Part shown: in pieces, positions 53,146 through 59,794 of the stretch
Position numbering within the stretch: position 1 is the first letter of the stretch
Layout of the letters: the number at the start of each line of letters is the position of its first letter
From: Bradyrhizobium campsiandrae
GTDB lineage: Bacteria; Pseudomonadota; Alphaproteobacteria; Rhizobiales; Xanthobacteraceae
Reading direction: 5' to 3'
NCBI RefSeq assembly: GCF_014529705.1
Contig: NZ_JAANIH010000033.1
Span: forward strand, 1-64,000
DNA length: 64,000 nt
The notes under the pieces: model-generated
The model's input: the letters and a program-made list of their open reading frames with translations, nothing else
Databases searched by the model: none
Told to the model about the DNA's origin: nothing
Program-made: the position numbers and the translations under genes

Positions 53146-53202
53146 GTTGTTGCTTGATTGCGCCGCTGAAATGATGCACTTTCAGCGGTAGAGGTGATCG
53201 CA

Positions 53203-53277
53203 GTGAACCTTGCCATTGCACGAGTGCTCAATCGAATGCCCCGGCCCGACCGCAAGGAGGTTTGCCGGAGGGGATAG
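53203..53277 (+). CDS. Putative 24-residue small ORF in the metG leader
   Basis: GTG 53203 is preceded at 4 nt by GAGGTGATC, nearly a perfect anti-Shine-Dalgarno match, so translation is plausible. The peptide begins MNLAIARVLNRMP and ends KEVCRRG before TAG 53277. A 9 bp hairpin (CCGCTGAAA/TTTCAGCGG, 53163-53188) precedes it and an intrinsic terminator follows 35 bp later. It could be a separate small gene or a leader peptide for the synthetase downstream. It does not carry a Met run, so classical methionine attenuation is not supported. Confidence 0.4.
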   Translation: MNLAIARVLNRMPRPDRKEVCRRG

Positions 53278-53311
53278 CGCGCGTCCGGCGCGTTGCATGT
53301 GAGCTGAATTC

Positions 53312-53342
53312 AGCCCTTCCGGTTCATGCGGGAGGGCTTTTT
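53312..53342 (+). terminator. Intrinsic terminator upstream of the methionyl-tRNA synthetase gene
   Basis: Stem AGCCCTTCC / GGGAGGGCT (9 bp with one G-T pair; the outermost C pairs with G 53330) and a 9 nt loop, followed by TTTTT (53338-53342). It lies 46 bp before the metG start, so it either ends the small-ORF transcript or works as an attenuator in the metG leader. Confidence 0.75.
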
Positions 53343-53387
53343 GATTCCAACGGATTCAGCGCTTTTCAATGCGAAAGGGCGCTCCCC

Positions 53388-55070
53388 ATGACCAGAATTC
53401 TCATCACCAGTGCTTTGCCTTATGTTAACGGCGTCAAACATCTCGGCAATCTGATCGGTTCGCTGCTTCCTGCCGACGTGCATGCCCGGTTCAGACGACA
53501 GCTCGGCGACGACGTGTTGTTCATCTGTGCCACCGACGAGCACGGCACGCCGGCCGAACTCGGTGCGCTGAAGGCGGGCGAGGAGGTCGGCGAATTTTGC
53601 GCGCGGCAGCACGCCATCCAGGCCGACATCTATCGCCGCTTCGGCCTGTCCTTCGACCATTTTGGCCGAACCTCGTCGTCGCAGAATGCCGCGCTGACAC
53701 AGCATTTCTATCGGCGGCTCGATGCGGCCGGACTGATCGACGAGCGCGAATTGCGGCAGGTGTGGTCGCCAGCCGACCAGCGATTTCTGCCCGACCGCTA
53801 CGTGCTGGGGACCTGTCCGCATTGCGGGTACGGTGAGGCAAGGGGCGATCAGTGCGACGGCTGCGGAACGCTGCTCGATCCCGATGAGTTGGTCACGCCG
53901 CGCTCGGCCCTCTCGGGTGATACCGCGCTCGAGATCCGTCCGACACGGCATTTGTTCCTGCGGCAGTCTCGTCTGGTCGAGACGCTGCGGAGTTGGATCG
54001 ACAAACGCAACGGCTGGCCGCCCTTCGTGGTATCGACGGCAAAAGGTTGGCTGACCGCCGAATTGAGGGATCGCTGCATCACCCGCGATCTGGCCTGGGG
54101 GATTCCGGTTCCCCGCGCGGGCTTCGAGAGCAAGGTGTTCTACGTCTGGTTCGATGCGCCGATCGGCTACATCGCCGCCACGCAGGAATGGGCCGAATGT
54201 GCGTCCGGCCGCGATTGGCAATCTTGGTGGCGCCAGGCCGATGACGTCAGGTACGTCCAGTTTCTCGGCAAGGACAACGTGCCGTTCCATGCCGTCAGCT
54301 TTCCGGCGACGCTGCTCGGATCGGGCGAGCCCTGGAAGACGGTCGATGTCATCAAGGGCTTTCACTGGCTCACACACGAGGGCGGGAAATTCTCGACCAG
54401 CGGGCAGCGTGGCGTGTTTACCGATGCGGCTCTCGAAGAGCTGCCGGCGGACCTTTGGCGCTGGTGGTTGATCGCCAACGCGCCGGAGAGTGCCGATACG
54501 GATTTTTCCGTGCCGCGCTTCGTCGCCGAGGTGAACAAGGACCTTGCCGATGTCTTCGGCAATCTCGCCAACCGTATCATCAGCTTTGCGCATAGCGTCT
54601 TCGACGGGTGCATTCCAGATGGCGGCACGCCGATCGGGCAGGAGGCTGGGCTGGCAGCCGAGCTCGACCAGCGCATCGCCACGTTGCGTCGTCACCACGA
54701 AGCGCTGGAGTTTCGTGCGGCGGCGTCGGAGACGCGCGCGATCTGGAGTGCGGCAAATGCGTATCTCCAGCAGGCTGCGCCCTGGACCGCAATCAAATCC
54801 GATCGTGCCAGGGCCGCCGTTGTGACGCGGACCGGCCTCAATCTTGTGCGTTTGTCTGCGGTTCTTGCCTGGAGCATCATCCCGGAACTGTCGGACAAAG
54901 TCCTGGATGCATTCGGCGACGGCGGCGTCATCCCGCGTTGGCCGACAGAGCGGTGCCGCGAACAACTTGATCGGGATGCCGGCCATCCGGTCAAACGGCT
55001 CGCACCGATCGTTGCGAAGATTGGCCCCGACAAGGCTGCGCATCTTGTGCAACGTTTCGGCCCGGCATGA
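53388..55070 (+). CDS. Methionyl-tRNA synthetase, divergent type
   Basis: 560-residue class I aminoacyl-tRNA synthetase of the MetRS group. It has ITSALPYVNGVKHLGN (HIGH variant HLGN), FICATDEHGTPAE, a zinc knuckle with four cysteines (TCPHCGYGEARGDQCDGCG), AWGIPVP and FYVWFDAPIGYI, QFLGKDNVPFHAV, and GGKFSTSGQRGVF as the KMSKS equivalent with Thr in place of the second Lys. An anticodon-binding helical domain completes it. No C-terminal tRNA-binding EMAP domain is present. It is shorter and more divergent than a typical housekeeping rhizobial MetG, so it is probably a second MetRS. ATG 53388 starts immediately before the Rossmann strand; the frame upstream covers the terminator and is not coding. 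Confidence 0.82.
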   Translation: MTRILITSALPYVNGVKHLGNLIGSLLPADVHARFRRQLGDDVLFICATDEHGTPAELGALKAGEEVGEFCARQHAIQADIYRRFGLSFDHFGRTSSSQNAALTQHFYRRLDAAGLIDERELRQVWSPADQRFLPDRYVLGTCPHCGYGEARGDQCDGCGTLLDPDELVTPRSALSGDTALEIRPTRHLFLRQSRLVETLRSWIDKRNGWPPFVVSTAKGWLTAELRDRCITRDLAWGIPVPRAGFESKVFYVWFDAPIGYIAATQEWAECASGRDWQSWWRQADDVRYVQFLGKDNVPFHAVSFPATLLGSGEPWKTVDVIKGFHWLTHEGGKFSTSGQRGVFTDAALEELPADLWRWWLIANAPESADTDFSVPRFVAEVNKDLADVFGNLANRIISFAHSVFDGCIPDGGTPIGQEAGLAAELDQRIATLRRHHEALEFRAAASETRAIWSAANAYLQQAAPWTAIKSDRARAAVVTRTGLNLVRLSAVLAWSIIPELSDKVLDAFGDGGVIPRWPTERCREQLDRDAGHPVKRLAPIVAKIGPDKAAHLVQRFGPA

Positions 55071-55119
55071 CCAGAGGTGGCGTGACGGTGCTTTATTCCG
55101 CCACGCCACCTCGCGAACG

Positions 55120-56310
55120 TTACGCCACCCGTCGTGCCGCGCCGGCCTTGGTCAGGATCGCGTCGAGACAGCCGATCATCTCCGCGATCTCTGCCTTCGT
55201 GACGTTCAGGGCCGGCATGAAGCGAAGCGTGTCGAGCTGCGGCGCGTTCAGCAGCACGCCGGCCTCGAAGGCCTGCGCGACGATCCCCGGTGCGATCGGC
55301 AGCTTGAGGTCGAGCGCGAGCAACAGGCCGCGGCCGCGCACGCCGCCGAGGCCGTGCCGCACCGAGACTTTTTGCAGCTCGCTTTCGAGCAGCAGCCCGG
55401 TCTCCACCACCTGCTTCAGGAACTGCGGCTTGCCGACCTCATCGAGCACCGCAAGGCCGGCTGCGCACATCACCGGGTTGCCGTTGAAGGTGCCGCCCTG
55501 GTCGCCGTGCTCGAAGCAGGAGGCGCGTTCGGTCGCAAGCAGGGCGGCGAGCGGCACGCCGCCGCCGATGCCCTTGCCGAGCGTCATGATATCGGGGGCG
55601 ATGCCGGTGTGCTCGTAGTGGAAGAGTTTTCCGGTTCGGCCCATGCCGGTCTGGATCTCGTCGAAGATGAGCAGCAGGCCGTGCTTCTCGGTCAGCGCGC
55701 GCAGCTCCCGCAGGAACTGGTCGGTCGCTGGCCACACGCCGGATTCGCTCTGGATCGGCTCCAGCATCACCGCGACGGTGTTGCCGTTGATCAGCTGCTC
55801 CACCGAAGCAAGGTCGTTGAGCCTGGCCTTCTTGAAGCCCGATACTTTCGGCTCGAACAGTGGTTCGAACGCTTTCTTGCCCGAGGCCGACATCGTCGCC
55901 AGCGTCCTGCCGTGGAAGCCGCCTTCGAAGCTGATGATTTCGAACGCGCCGCCCTTGTGCAGGCTGCCATATTTGCGCGCGAGCTTGATCGCGCCTTCAT
56001 TGGCTTCCGCACCCGAATTGGCAAAGAACACCTGGTCGAAGGCGCTGGTCTCGACCAGCGACTGCGCGAGCTTGAGGCTCGGTTCGTTGTAGAAGGCCGG
56101 GCTCGGCGTCAGCAGCCGCTTGGCCTGCGCCGCCAATGCCTCGGCCACCGCTGGCGGCGAATGGCCGAGGCAGTTGACGGCCCAGCCTTGCACGAAGTCG
56201 AGATAGCGCTTGCGGCTATCGTCCCAGAGGTACGAGCCGGCGCCGCGGACGAACACGGCCTTGGGCCGTGCGGTGATGTCCATCAGCGCGTCATACGGAT
56301 GCGTCGTCAT
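55120..56310 (-). CDS. argD: Acetylornithine aminotransferase family protein
   Basis: 396-residue PLP-dependent class III aminotransferase converting N-acetylglutamate semialdehyde to N2-acetylornithine in arginine synthesis. Motifs are VNCLGHSPPAV, FFANSGAEANEGAIKLARKY, GGFHGRT, IFDEIQTGMGRTG with the PLP-contacting Asp, TLGKGIGGGVPLAALLA with the Schiff-base lysine, and QGGTFNGNPVMCAAG. ATG 56310 has AAGAGGAG 6 nt upstream. The frame stays open for 49 more codons, but these cover a terminator hairpin. The leader carries an Arg-rich ORF and a terminator, which supports an arginine-related role over a general aspartate or omega-transaminase. No argF follows; the gene converges on the metG-like gene. 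Confidence 0.87.
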   Translation of the reverse strand: MTTHPYDALMDITARPKAVFVRGAGSYLWDDSRKRYLDFVQGWAVNCLGHSPPAVAEALAAQAKRLLTPSPAFYNEPSLKLAQSLVETSAFDQVFFANSGAEANEGAIKLARKYGSLHKGGAFEIISFEGGFHGRTLATMSASGKKAFEPLFEPKVSGFKKARLNDLASVEQLINGNTVAVMLEPIQSESGVWPATDQFLRELRALTEKHGLLLIFDEIQTGMGRTGKLFHYEHTGIAPDIMTLGKGIGGGVPLAALLATERASCFEHGDQGGTFNGNPVMCAAGLAVLDEVGKPQFLKQVVETGLLLESELQKVSVRHGLGGVRGRGLLLALDLKLPIAPGIVAQAFEAGVLLNAPQLDTLRFMPALNVTKAEIAEMIGCLDAILTKAGAARRVA

Positions 56311-56360
56311 GTCGAACTCCTCTTGGGGTGGCGAAGATCTCGGGGCGAAAAAGGGACGCG

Positions 56361-56398
56361 AAAAGCAAGAAGGCCGCACTTTGCGGGTGCGGCCTTCT
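56361..56398 (-). terminator. Intrinsic terminator in the argD leader (attenuator candidate)
   Basis: On the minus strand a 12 bp perfect stem, AGAAGGCCGCAC / GTGCGGCCTTCT, with a 7 nt loop is followed by TGCTTTT. It lies 50 bp before argD and 24 bp after the stop of the Arg-rich leader ORF. On the plus strand it has no T-tract, so it acts on argD transcription. Confidence 0.75.
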
Positions 56399-56422
56399 CG
56401 AAAACTGGCTGAATTCAGTGCT

Positions 56423-56512
56423 TCAGCGGCGTCGTCGGACATGGCGCAACCCATCATCGTCGCGGGAGCGACGACGCATGGCCTGGCGCAGATGGGTCCG
56501 AGTCTTGATCAT
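56423..56512 (-). CDS. Arginine-rich leader peptide of argD (attenuator, candidate)
   Basis: 29 codons from ATG 56512 to TGA 56423, with 11 Arg codons: residues 5, 9, 13-15, 17, 23 and 26-29. The last four sense codons are CGA CGA CGC CGC, so Arg starvation would stall a ribosome just before the stop. The peptide starts MIKTRTHLRQAMRRRSR and ends RHVRRRR. No ribosome-binding site precedes the ATG, but a promoter places the transcript start at or within a few nt of the ATG, as in leaderless leader-peptide mRNAs of rhizobia such as trpL. GCTGAA (56427-56422, including the stop) can pair with TTCAGC (56413-56408), forming a hairpin between the Arg codons and the terminator. I have not identified an antiterminator pairing with certainty. 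Confidence 0.65.
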   Translation of the reverse strand: MIKTRTHLRQAMRRRSRDDDGLRHVRRRR

Positions 56513-56520
56513 GGGGCGCG

Positions 56521-56550
56521 TCGGTACAGCCGAAGGGCGGGGTTTGTCAA
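56521..56550 (-). promoter_or_regulatory. Promoter of the argD leader transcript
   Basis: Minus strand: TTGACA (56550-56545), 18 bp spacer, TACCGA (56526-56521), then 8 nt to the ATG of the Arg-rich ORF. The -35 box is a perfect consensus; the -10 box is moderate. The expected transcription start is at or very near the ATG. Confidence 0.65.
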
Positions 56551-56588
56551 GCGGATGTTTCCCCGAATGCCCGCCGAGCGTGCATCGA

Positions 56589-57233
56589 TCAGGCGGAATG
56601 AGCCGCTTCCTCTGCCTCCTCCTCGCCCCAGTCCGCGCCCGCAATCGACGTGTCGATGAACTCGCCGCGCAGCAGCTTGAGCGGTGAATTCCAATACAGT
56701 GCGATGTTGTGGAAGGGATCGGTCAGCACCTTGAAGACCCAGACGAGGCCGGTCGTGACGCCGCGCGTGGCGAACAGCTGGATCATCCGCGCCAGCCCGC
56801 CGCCGATGCCGATCGCGAGCCAGAGCGCACCGACGTGGCGGATGAAGTCGATGCGGTCGGCCGGTGGGGCAAACAGGCCGAACAGCGTCGGATACACATA
56901 GAGCGCGATCGGCGCACTGCCCCAGACCAGCAGCAGAATGATCTTGCGGGTCTGGTTATAGCCGACCTTGACCGCTTCCTTATACTCGTTGCTGACGTCG
57001 TTGACGGCGTCGTAGCCGTTCGGCTCGAAGAAGAAATGCCCGGTCTGCCGCGTCAGCATCGCGAGCCAGCCGACCAATCCGGCCAGCGCAGGGTCTTTGA
57101 ACAGCAGCGCATAGCAGGCGAGGAAGATGATCGCGCTGATCAGGTGCAGCGTCTGGTTGACGGTGCTCTGGTGGTAGAAGCGGTAGTCGTCGAAGCGTTG
57201 CGTGCGCAGCATGTCCGAGAGGCGGCTCATCAT
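56589..57233 (-). CDS. Membrane protein, possibly Mpo1/DUF962-like
   Basis: 214 residues with hydrophobic segments at about 28-46, 50-62, 101-120, 135-150 and 160-175. Conserved-looking His-containing motifs YRFYHQSTVNQTLHLISA and TRQTGHFFFEP recall the H-x(n)-N-x-x-x-H and GH-x-x-x-E motifs of the Mpo1-like (DUF962) family, whose yeast member is an iron-dependent dioxygenase of fatty acid breakdown. That link is by motif impression only. The C-terminus is acidic (EEEAEEAA). ATG 57233 has GAGGA 5 nt upstream; a second ATG follows directly. The argD promoter lies just past its 3' end. Confidence 0.7.
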   Translation of the reverse strand: MMSRLSDMLRTQRFDDYRFYHQSTVNQTLHLISAIIFLACYALLFKDPALAGLVGWLAMLTRQTGHFFFEPNGYDAVNDVSNEYKEAVKVGYNQTRKIILLLVWGSAPIALYVYPTLFGLFAPPADRIDFIRHVGALWLAIGIGGGLARMIQLFATRGVTTGLVWVFKVLTDPFHNIALYWNSPLKLLRGEFIDTSIAGADWGEEEAEEAAHSA

Positions 57234-57340
57234 CGTTCCTCGTTCGCGTTGAAGGCGCGCGAGAATTAGGACGAGTCCGTGACCCCTGCGTGAATGCATT
57301 ATAGTGTCACATTGCGCGCGCGTGACGCTGCTTGTGGCGG

Positions 57341-58498
57341 CTACTCGATGCCATACTGCGAAAACACCTCGGCAATCCCGGCATTGATCGCCTTCGCGGC
57401 GGCGATGTCGCGTTCGGCGCCGGCGGCGTCGCCCTTCTTCCGTTTCGCAAGCCCGCGCCCATACAGCGAGCTGCCGAGCTCTGGCTTGGCACCCAGCGCG
57501 GCGTCATAGTCGGCAATCGCGGCATCGAGATTGCCGAGCTTGAGATAGGTGAGGGCGCGGCTGTCCAGCGTGTAGGGATCGTTCGGAGCCATCCGCAGCG
57601 ACTGCTCGCAATCGTCCAGCGCCTCCTGCAGACGCCCGAGGATCGCGCGCGTCATGCAGCGCGAATTGAACGCTGCGGGATTGCTCGCATTGGCGTTGAT
57701 GGCGCGATCGTAATCCTCGAGCGCCAGTGCATAATCTTGCGCATCGAAATACATGTTGGCGCGCGCGTAGAAATCGCGGTCGTTGTATCGGCCGAGCTCG
57801 ATCGACTTGGCGAAATCGGCCAGCGCGCGGTCCCGATCGCCGCGATCGCGGAAGATGCGCGCACGGTTGCCATAGGCGGGGCCATAGGTCGGATCGAGCT
57901 TGATCGACAGGTCGAGGTCGGCCAGCGCACGGTCGGTCTCCCCATGTTCGCGGTAAGCCGTCCCGCGGTTGAAGAGGGCAAGCGCGAATTTCGGATCGAG
58001 CTTGATCGCGCGATTGTAGTCCGCGAGCGCATGGGCGTAGTCGTTCTTGCCACTGTAGGAATTGCCGCGATTGTTGTAGTACCAGGCGTCATCGGGATCG
58101 AGCTTGATCGCGCGCGTGTAATCCATGATGGCGTGGTCGCGGTCGCCGAGATCGTCATAGACGATGCCGCGATTGAACCAGGCGGCGGCGTTGTCCGCAT
58201 CGAGATCGATGGCGCGGTTGAGATCGGCCAGCGCGCGCTCGGTCTCGCCCTTGCGCCGGAACATCTCGCCGCGGTTCGCGAGCGCGACCGCATTCGACGG
58301 ATTGGCCTGCAGCACCGCCGAGCAGCCGGCGATGCGCTGGTCCTCGCTGCCACCTTTGTCCTCGCTGTAGCACCATTGGCGTGCTTGCGCGGCCGAGGGG
58401 GAGCGGGCGGTGGCGGGGGCGGACTGCGCGAGCAGCGCCATCACCAGGGCGGCTGCGGACAGCTTGAAGCAAATTGCTGATGTTTCGTGGTGTTTCAT
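57341..58498 (-). CDS. Exported tetratricopeptide-repeat protein
   Basis: 385 residues: a signal peptide (FKLSAAALVMALLAQSAPATA), a CYSEDKGGSEDQRIAGCSAVL segment with two cysteines, then about nine TPR units from residue 65 to the end. These repeat the consensus A-x-x-x-x-N-R-G-x-x-Y-x-x-x-G-D-x-x-x-A-x-x-D-Y-x-x-A-I-x-L-D-P, for example AWFNRGIVYDDLGDRDHAIMDYTRAIKLDP. It probably acts as a periplasmic protein-interaction scaffold. ATG 58498 begins just before the signal peptide; a TTG at 58516 is possible. It is divergent from the next gene. Confidence 0.87.
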   Translation of the reverse strand: MKHHETSAICFKLSAAALVMALLAQSAPATARSPSAAQARQWCYSEDKGGSEDQRIAGCSAVLQANPSNAVALANRGEMFRRKGETERALADLNRAIDLDADNAAAWFNRGIVYDDLGDRDHAIMDYTRAIKLDPDDAWYYNNRGNSYSGKNDYAHALADYNRAIKLDPKFALALFNRGTAYREHGETDRALADLDLSIKLDPTYGPAYGNRARIFRDRGDRDRALADFAKSIELGRYNDRDFYARANMYFDAQDYALALEDYDRAINANASNPAAFNSRCMTRAILGRLQEALDDCEQSLRMAPNDPYTLDSRALTYLKLGNLDAAIADYDAALGAKPELGSSLYGRGLAKRKKGDAAGAERDIAAAKAINAGIAEVFSQYGIE

Positions 58499-58621
58499 GT
58501 GCCGGCCCAGCCGCAACCATTGCGCCTCTAGCGCGTTTGTGATCGAAGGACGCGAATTGGTTCGAACCGGCCGACCGTCGGTTCAGACCAAAAGGGCGGG
58601 ACCACCGAGATCGTTGCAGCC

Positions 58622-59563
58622 TTGTCCGATACGCCTTACCCGATCGACCTCGACAGCATTTGCGGCGCGTTTCCGCCGGGCATCGAGGCGCCGCCTTTGC
58701 TGCTGGATTTCGCCGGCTGGTTGAACGGACGCCCCTGGGGCAGCGTCGGCTGCTTCTCGCTGCAAGGCCAATTCTCCGACCAGGCCCCGATCTTCGATGG
58801 CAGTCCCTTGCGCGATCGCTTCGCGCTGTTCATGCGCCTGCCTGACGGCTCGGCCGTCGGCGGCTGGTACGGCGCTGGCCTGGACCGCGACGATCCGCCG
58901 ATCGTGGGCCTTGGTTCCGAAGGCGATTATGAGCTGCTGGCGCCATCTCTCGATGCGTTGCTCGCGAAGCTGACCTCGCAGCAATTCGACAAGGCTTGGC
59001 ACGATCTGCGGCCGCATGACGAGGTCGAGCCGCAGACGGTCGAACTGGCGCAATGGCTTGCCCGGCGGCCGCCTGGCGCGCCCATGACGTGCGAGGACGG
59101 CACGTCCGAGCTGCCGGATTTCCGCGGCTTCGTCGAGAAGTGGAGCCGGGACCGGGAGGACTATTGGGCCAATCACCGCCTGATGGCCGAGCTCGGCTGG
59201 CGGCTCGCCGCGCATCTGCCCAAGGGCAAGAACGCCTGGGACAAGACGCACTTCGAGGTCGCGATCGTCGGCCGGCAATACCAGGCGCGCGTTCTGTCGC
59301 GCGGGCCGCAGCCGTTCGAGGAAGCGGGCTCGATCGAATCCCTGCTGCGCGATCTGCGCGAGGAGATGCGCCGTGCCCAGCCCGAGCTCGGGCTGTGGTA
59401 CGCGATGAAGTTCGGCCTCTACGCCGACGGCCGCGTCATGCCGAATTTCGAATACGATGTGCGGCCTGTGATCGATGGCGAGCCGGCACTGCTCGCCGAG
59501 GCCAAGGCCGATCTCGCCCGCGCGCCGCGGCCCGAGCGCTGGGTGCCGAAATGGCTGGCGTGA
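58622..59563 (+). CDS. Uncharacterised two-domain soluble protein
   Basis: 313 residues from TTG 58622 (a GAG is 12 nt upstream; no better start exists). The N-terminal part (about 20-115, LLLDFAGWLNGRPWGSVGCF, FMRLPDGSAVGGWYG, PPIVGLGSEGDYELLAPSLDALL) looks like a SUKH/SMI1-type compact domain. The C-terminal part (about 225-313, ending YADGRVMPNFEYDVRP and RPERWVPKWLA) resembles YezG/DUF600-type proteins. Both folds are common among immunity proteins of contact-dependent toxins, but no toxin gene is adjacent, so an immunity role is speculative. There is no signal peptide or membrane segment. Confidence 0.7.
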   Translation: MSDTPYPIDLDSICGAFPPGIEAPPLLLDFAGWLNGRPWGSVGCFSLQGQFSDQAPIFDGSPLRDRFALFMRLPDGSAVGGWYGAGLDRDDPPIVGLGSEGDYELLAPSLDALLAKLTSQQFDKAWHDLRPHDEVEPQTVELAQWLARRPPGAPMTCEDGTSELPDFRGFVEKWSRDREDYWANHRLMAELGWRLAAHLPKGKNAWDKTHFEVAIVGRQYQARVLSRGPQPFEEAGSIESLLRDLREEMRRAQPELGLWYAMKFGLYADGRVMPNFEYDVRPVIDGEPALLAEAKADLARAPRPERWVPKWLA

Positions 59564-59608
59564 TCGACTCCATTTCGTCGTTGCGACCGCTGCGATGGCG
59601 ATAGCTGA

Positions 59609-59758
59609 CCCGTCATCCTGAGGTGCGAGGCATGGGACGCAAGGCGTCCCATGGGGAGCCTCGAAGGATGAGCGGCCGGGATGCAGCCGAGCCGTCGTCC
59701 TTCGAGGCTCGCTCTCCGGCGCGTTCGCGCCGCAGCGCGAGCGCCTCAGGATGACGGG
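59609..59758. repeat. Palindromic intergenic repeat element, family 2
   Basis: Nested inverted repeats. The outer arms are CCCGTCATCCTGAGG (59609-59623) and CCTCAGGATGACGGG (59744-59758), 15/15. The middle arms are GAGCCTCGAAGGATGA (59656-59671) and TCGTCCTTCGAGGCTC (59695-59710), 15/16. There is also a perfect hairpin CATGGGACGC-AAG-GCGTCCCATG (59631-59653) and a further GC-rich foldback near 59712-59743. It lies between two convergent genes. Such CGTCATCCTGAGG elements are, in my recollection, multicopy in Bradyrhizobium; the sequence differs from the repeat at 40600. Confidence 0.8.
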
Positions 59759-59794
59759 GACGGAGCGGTCATCGCTGCGCCAGCAATGACGGAG

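Noticed and set aside
53146..53387. T-box or SAM riboswitch before the MetRS gene
   Set aside because: No T-box consensus and no SAM aptamer pattern seen; only simple hairpins, a short ORF and a terminator.
56311..56457. 49-codon N-terminal extension of argD
   Set aside because: It would translate through a strong terminator hairpin, and ATG 56310 has an excellent ribosome-binding site at the usual family start.
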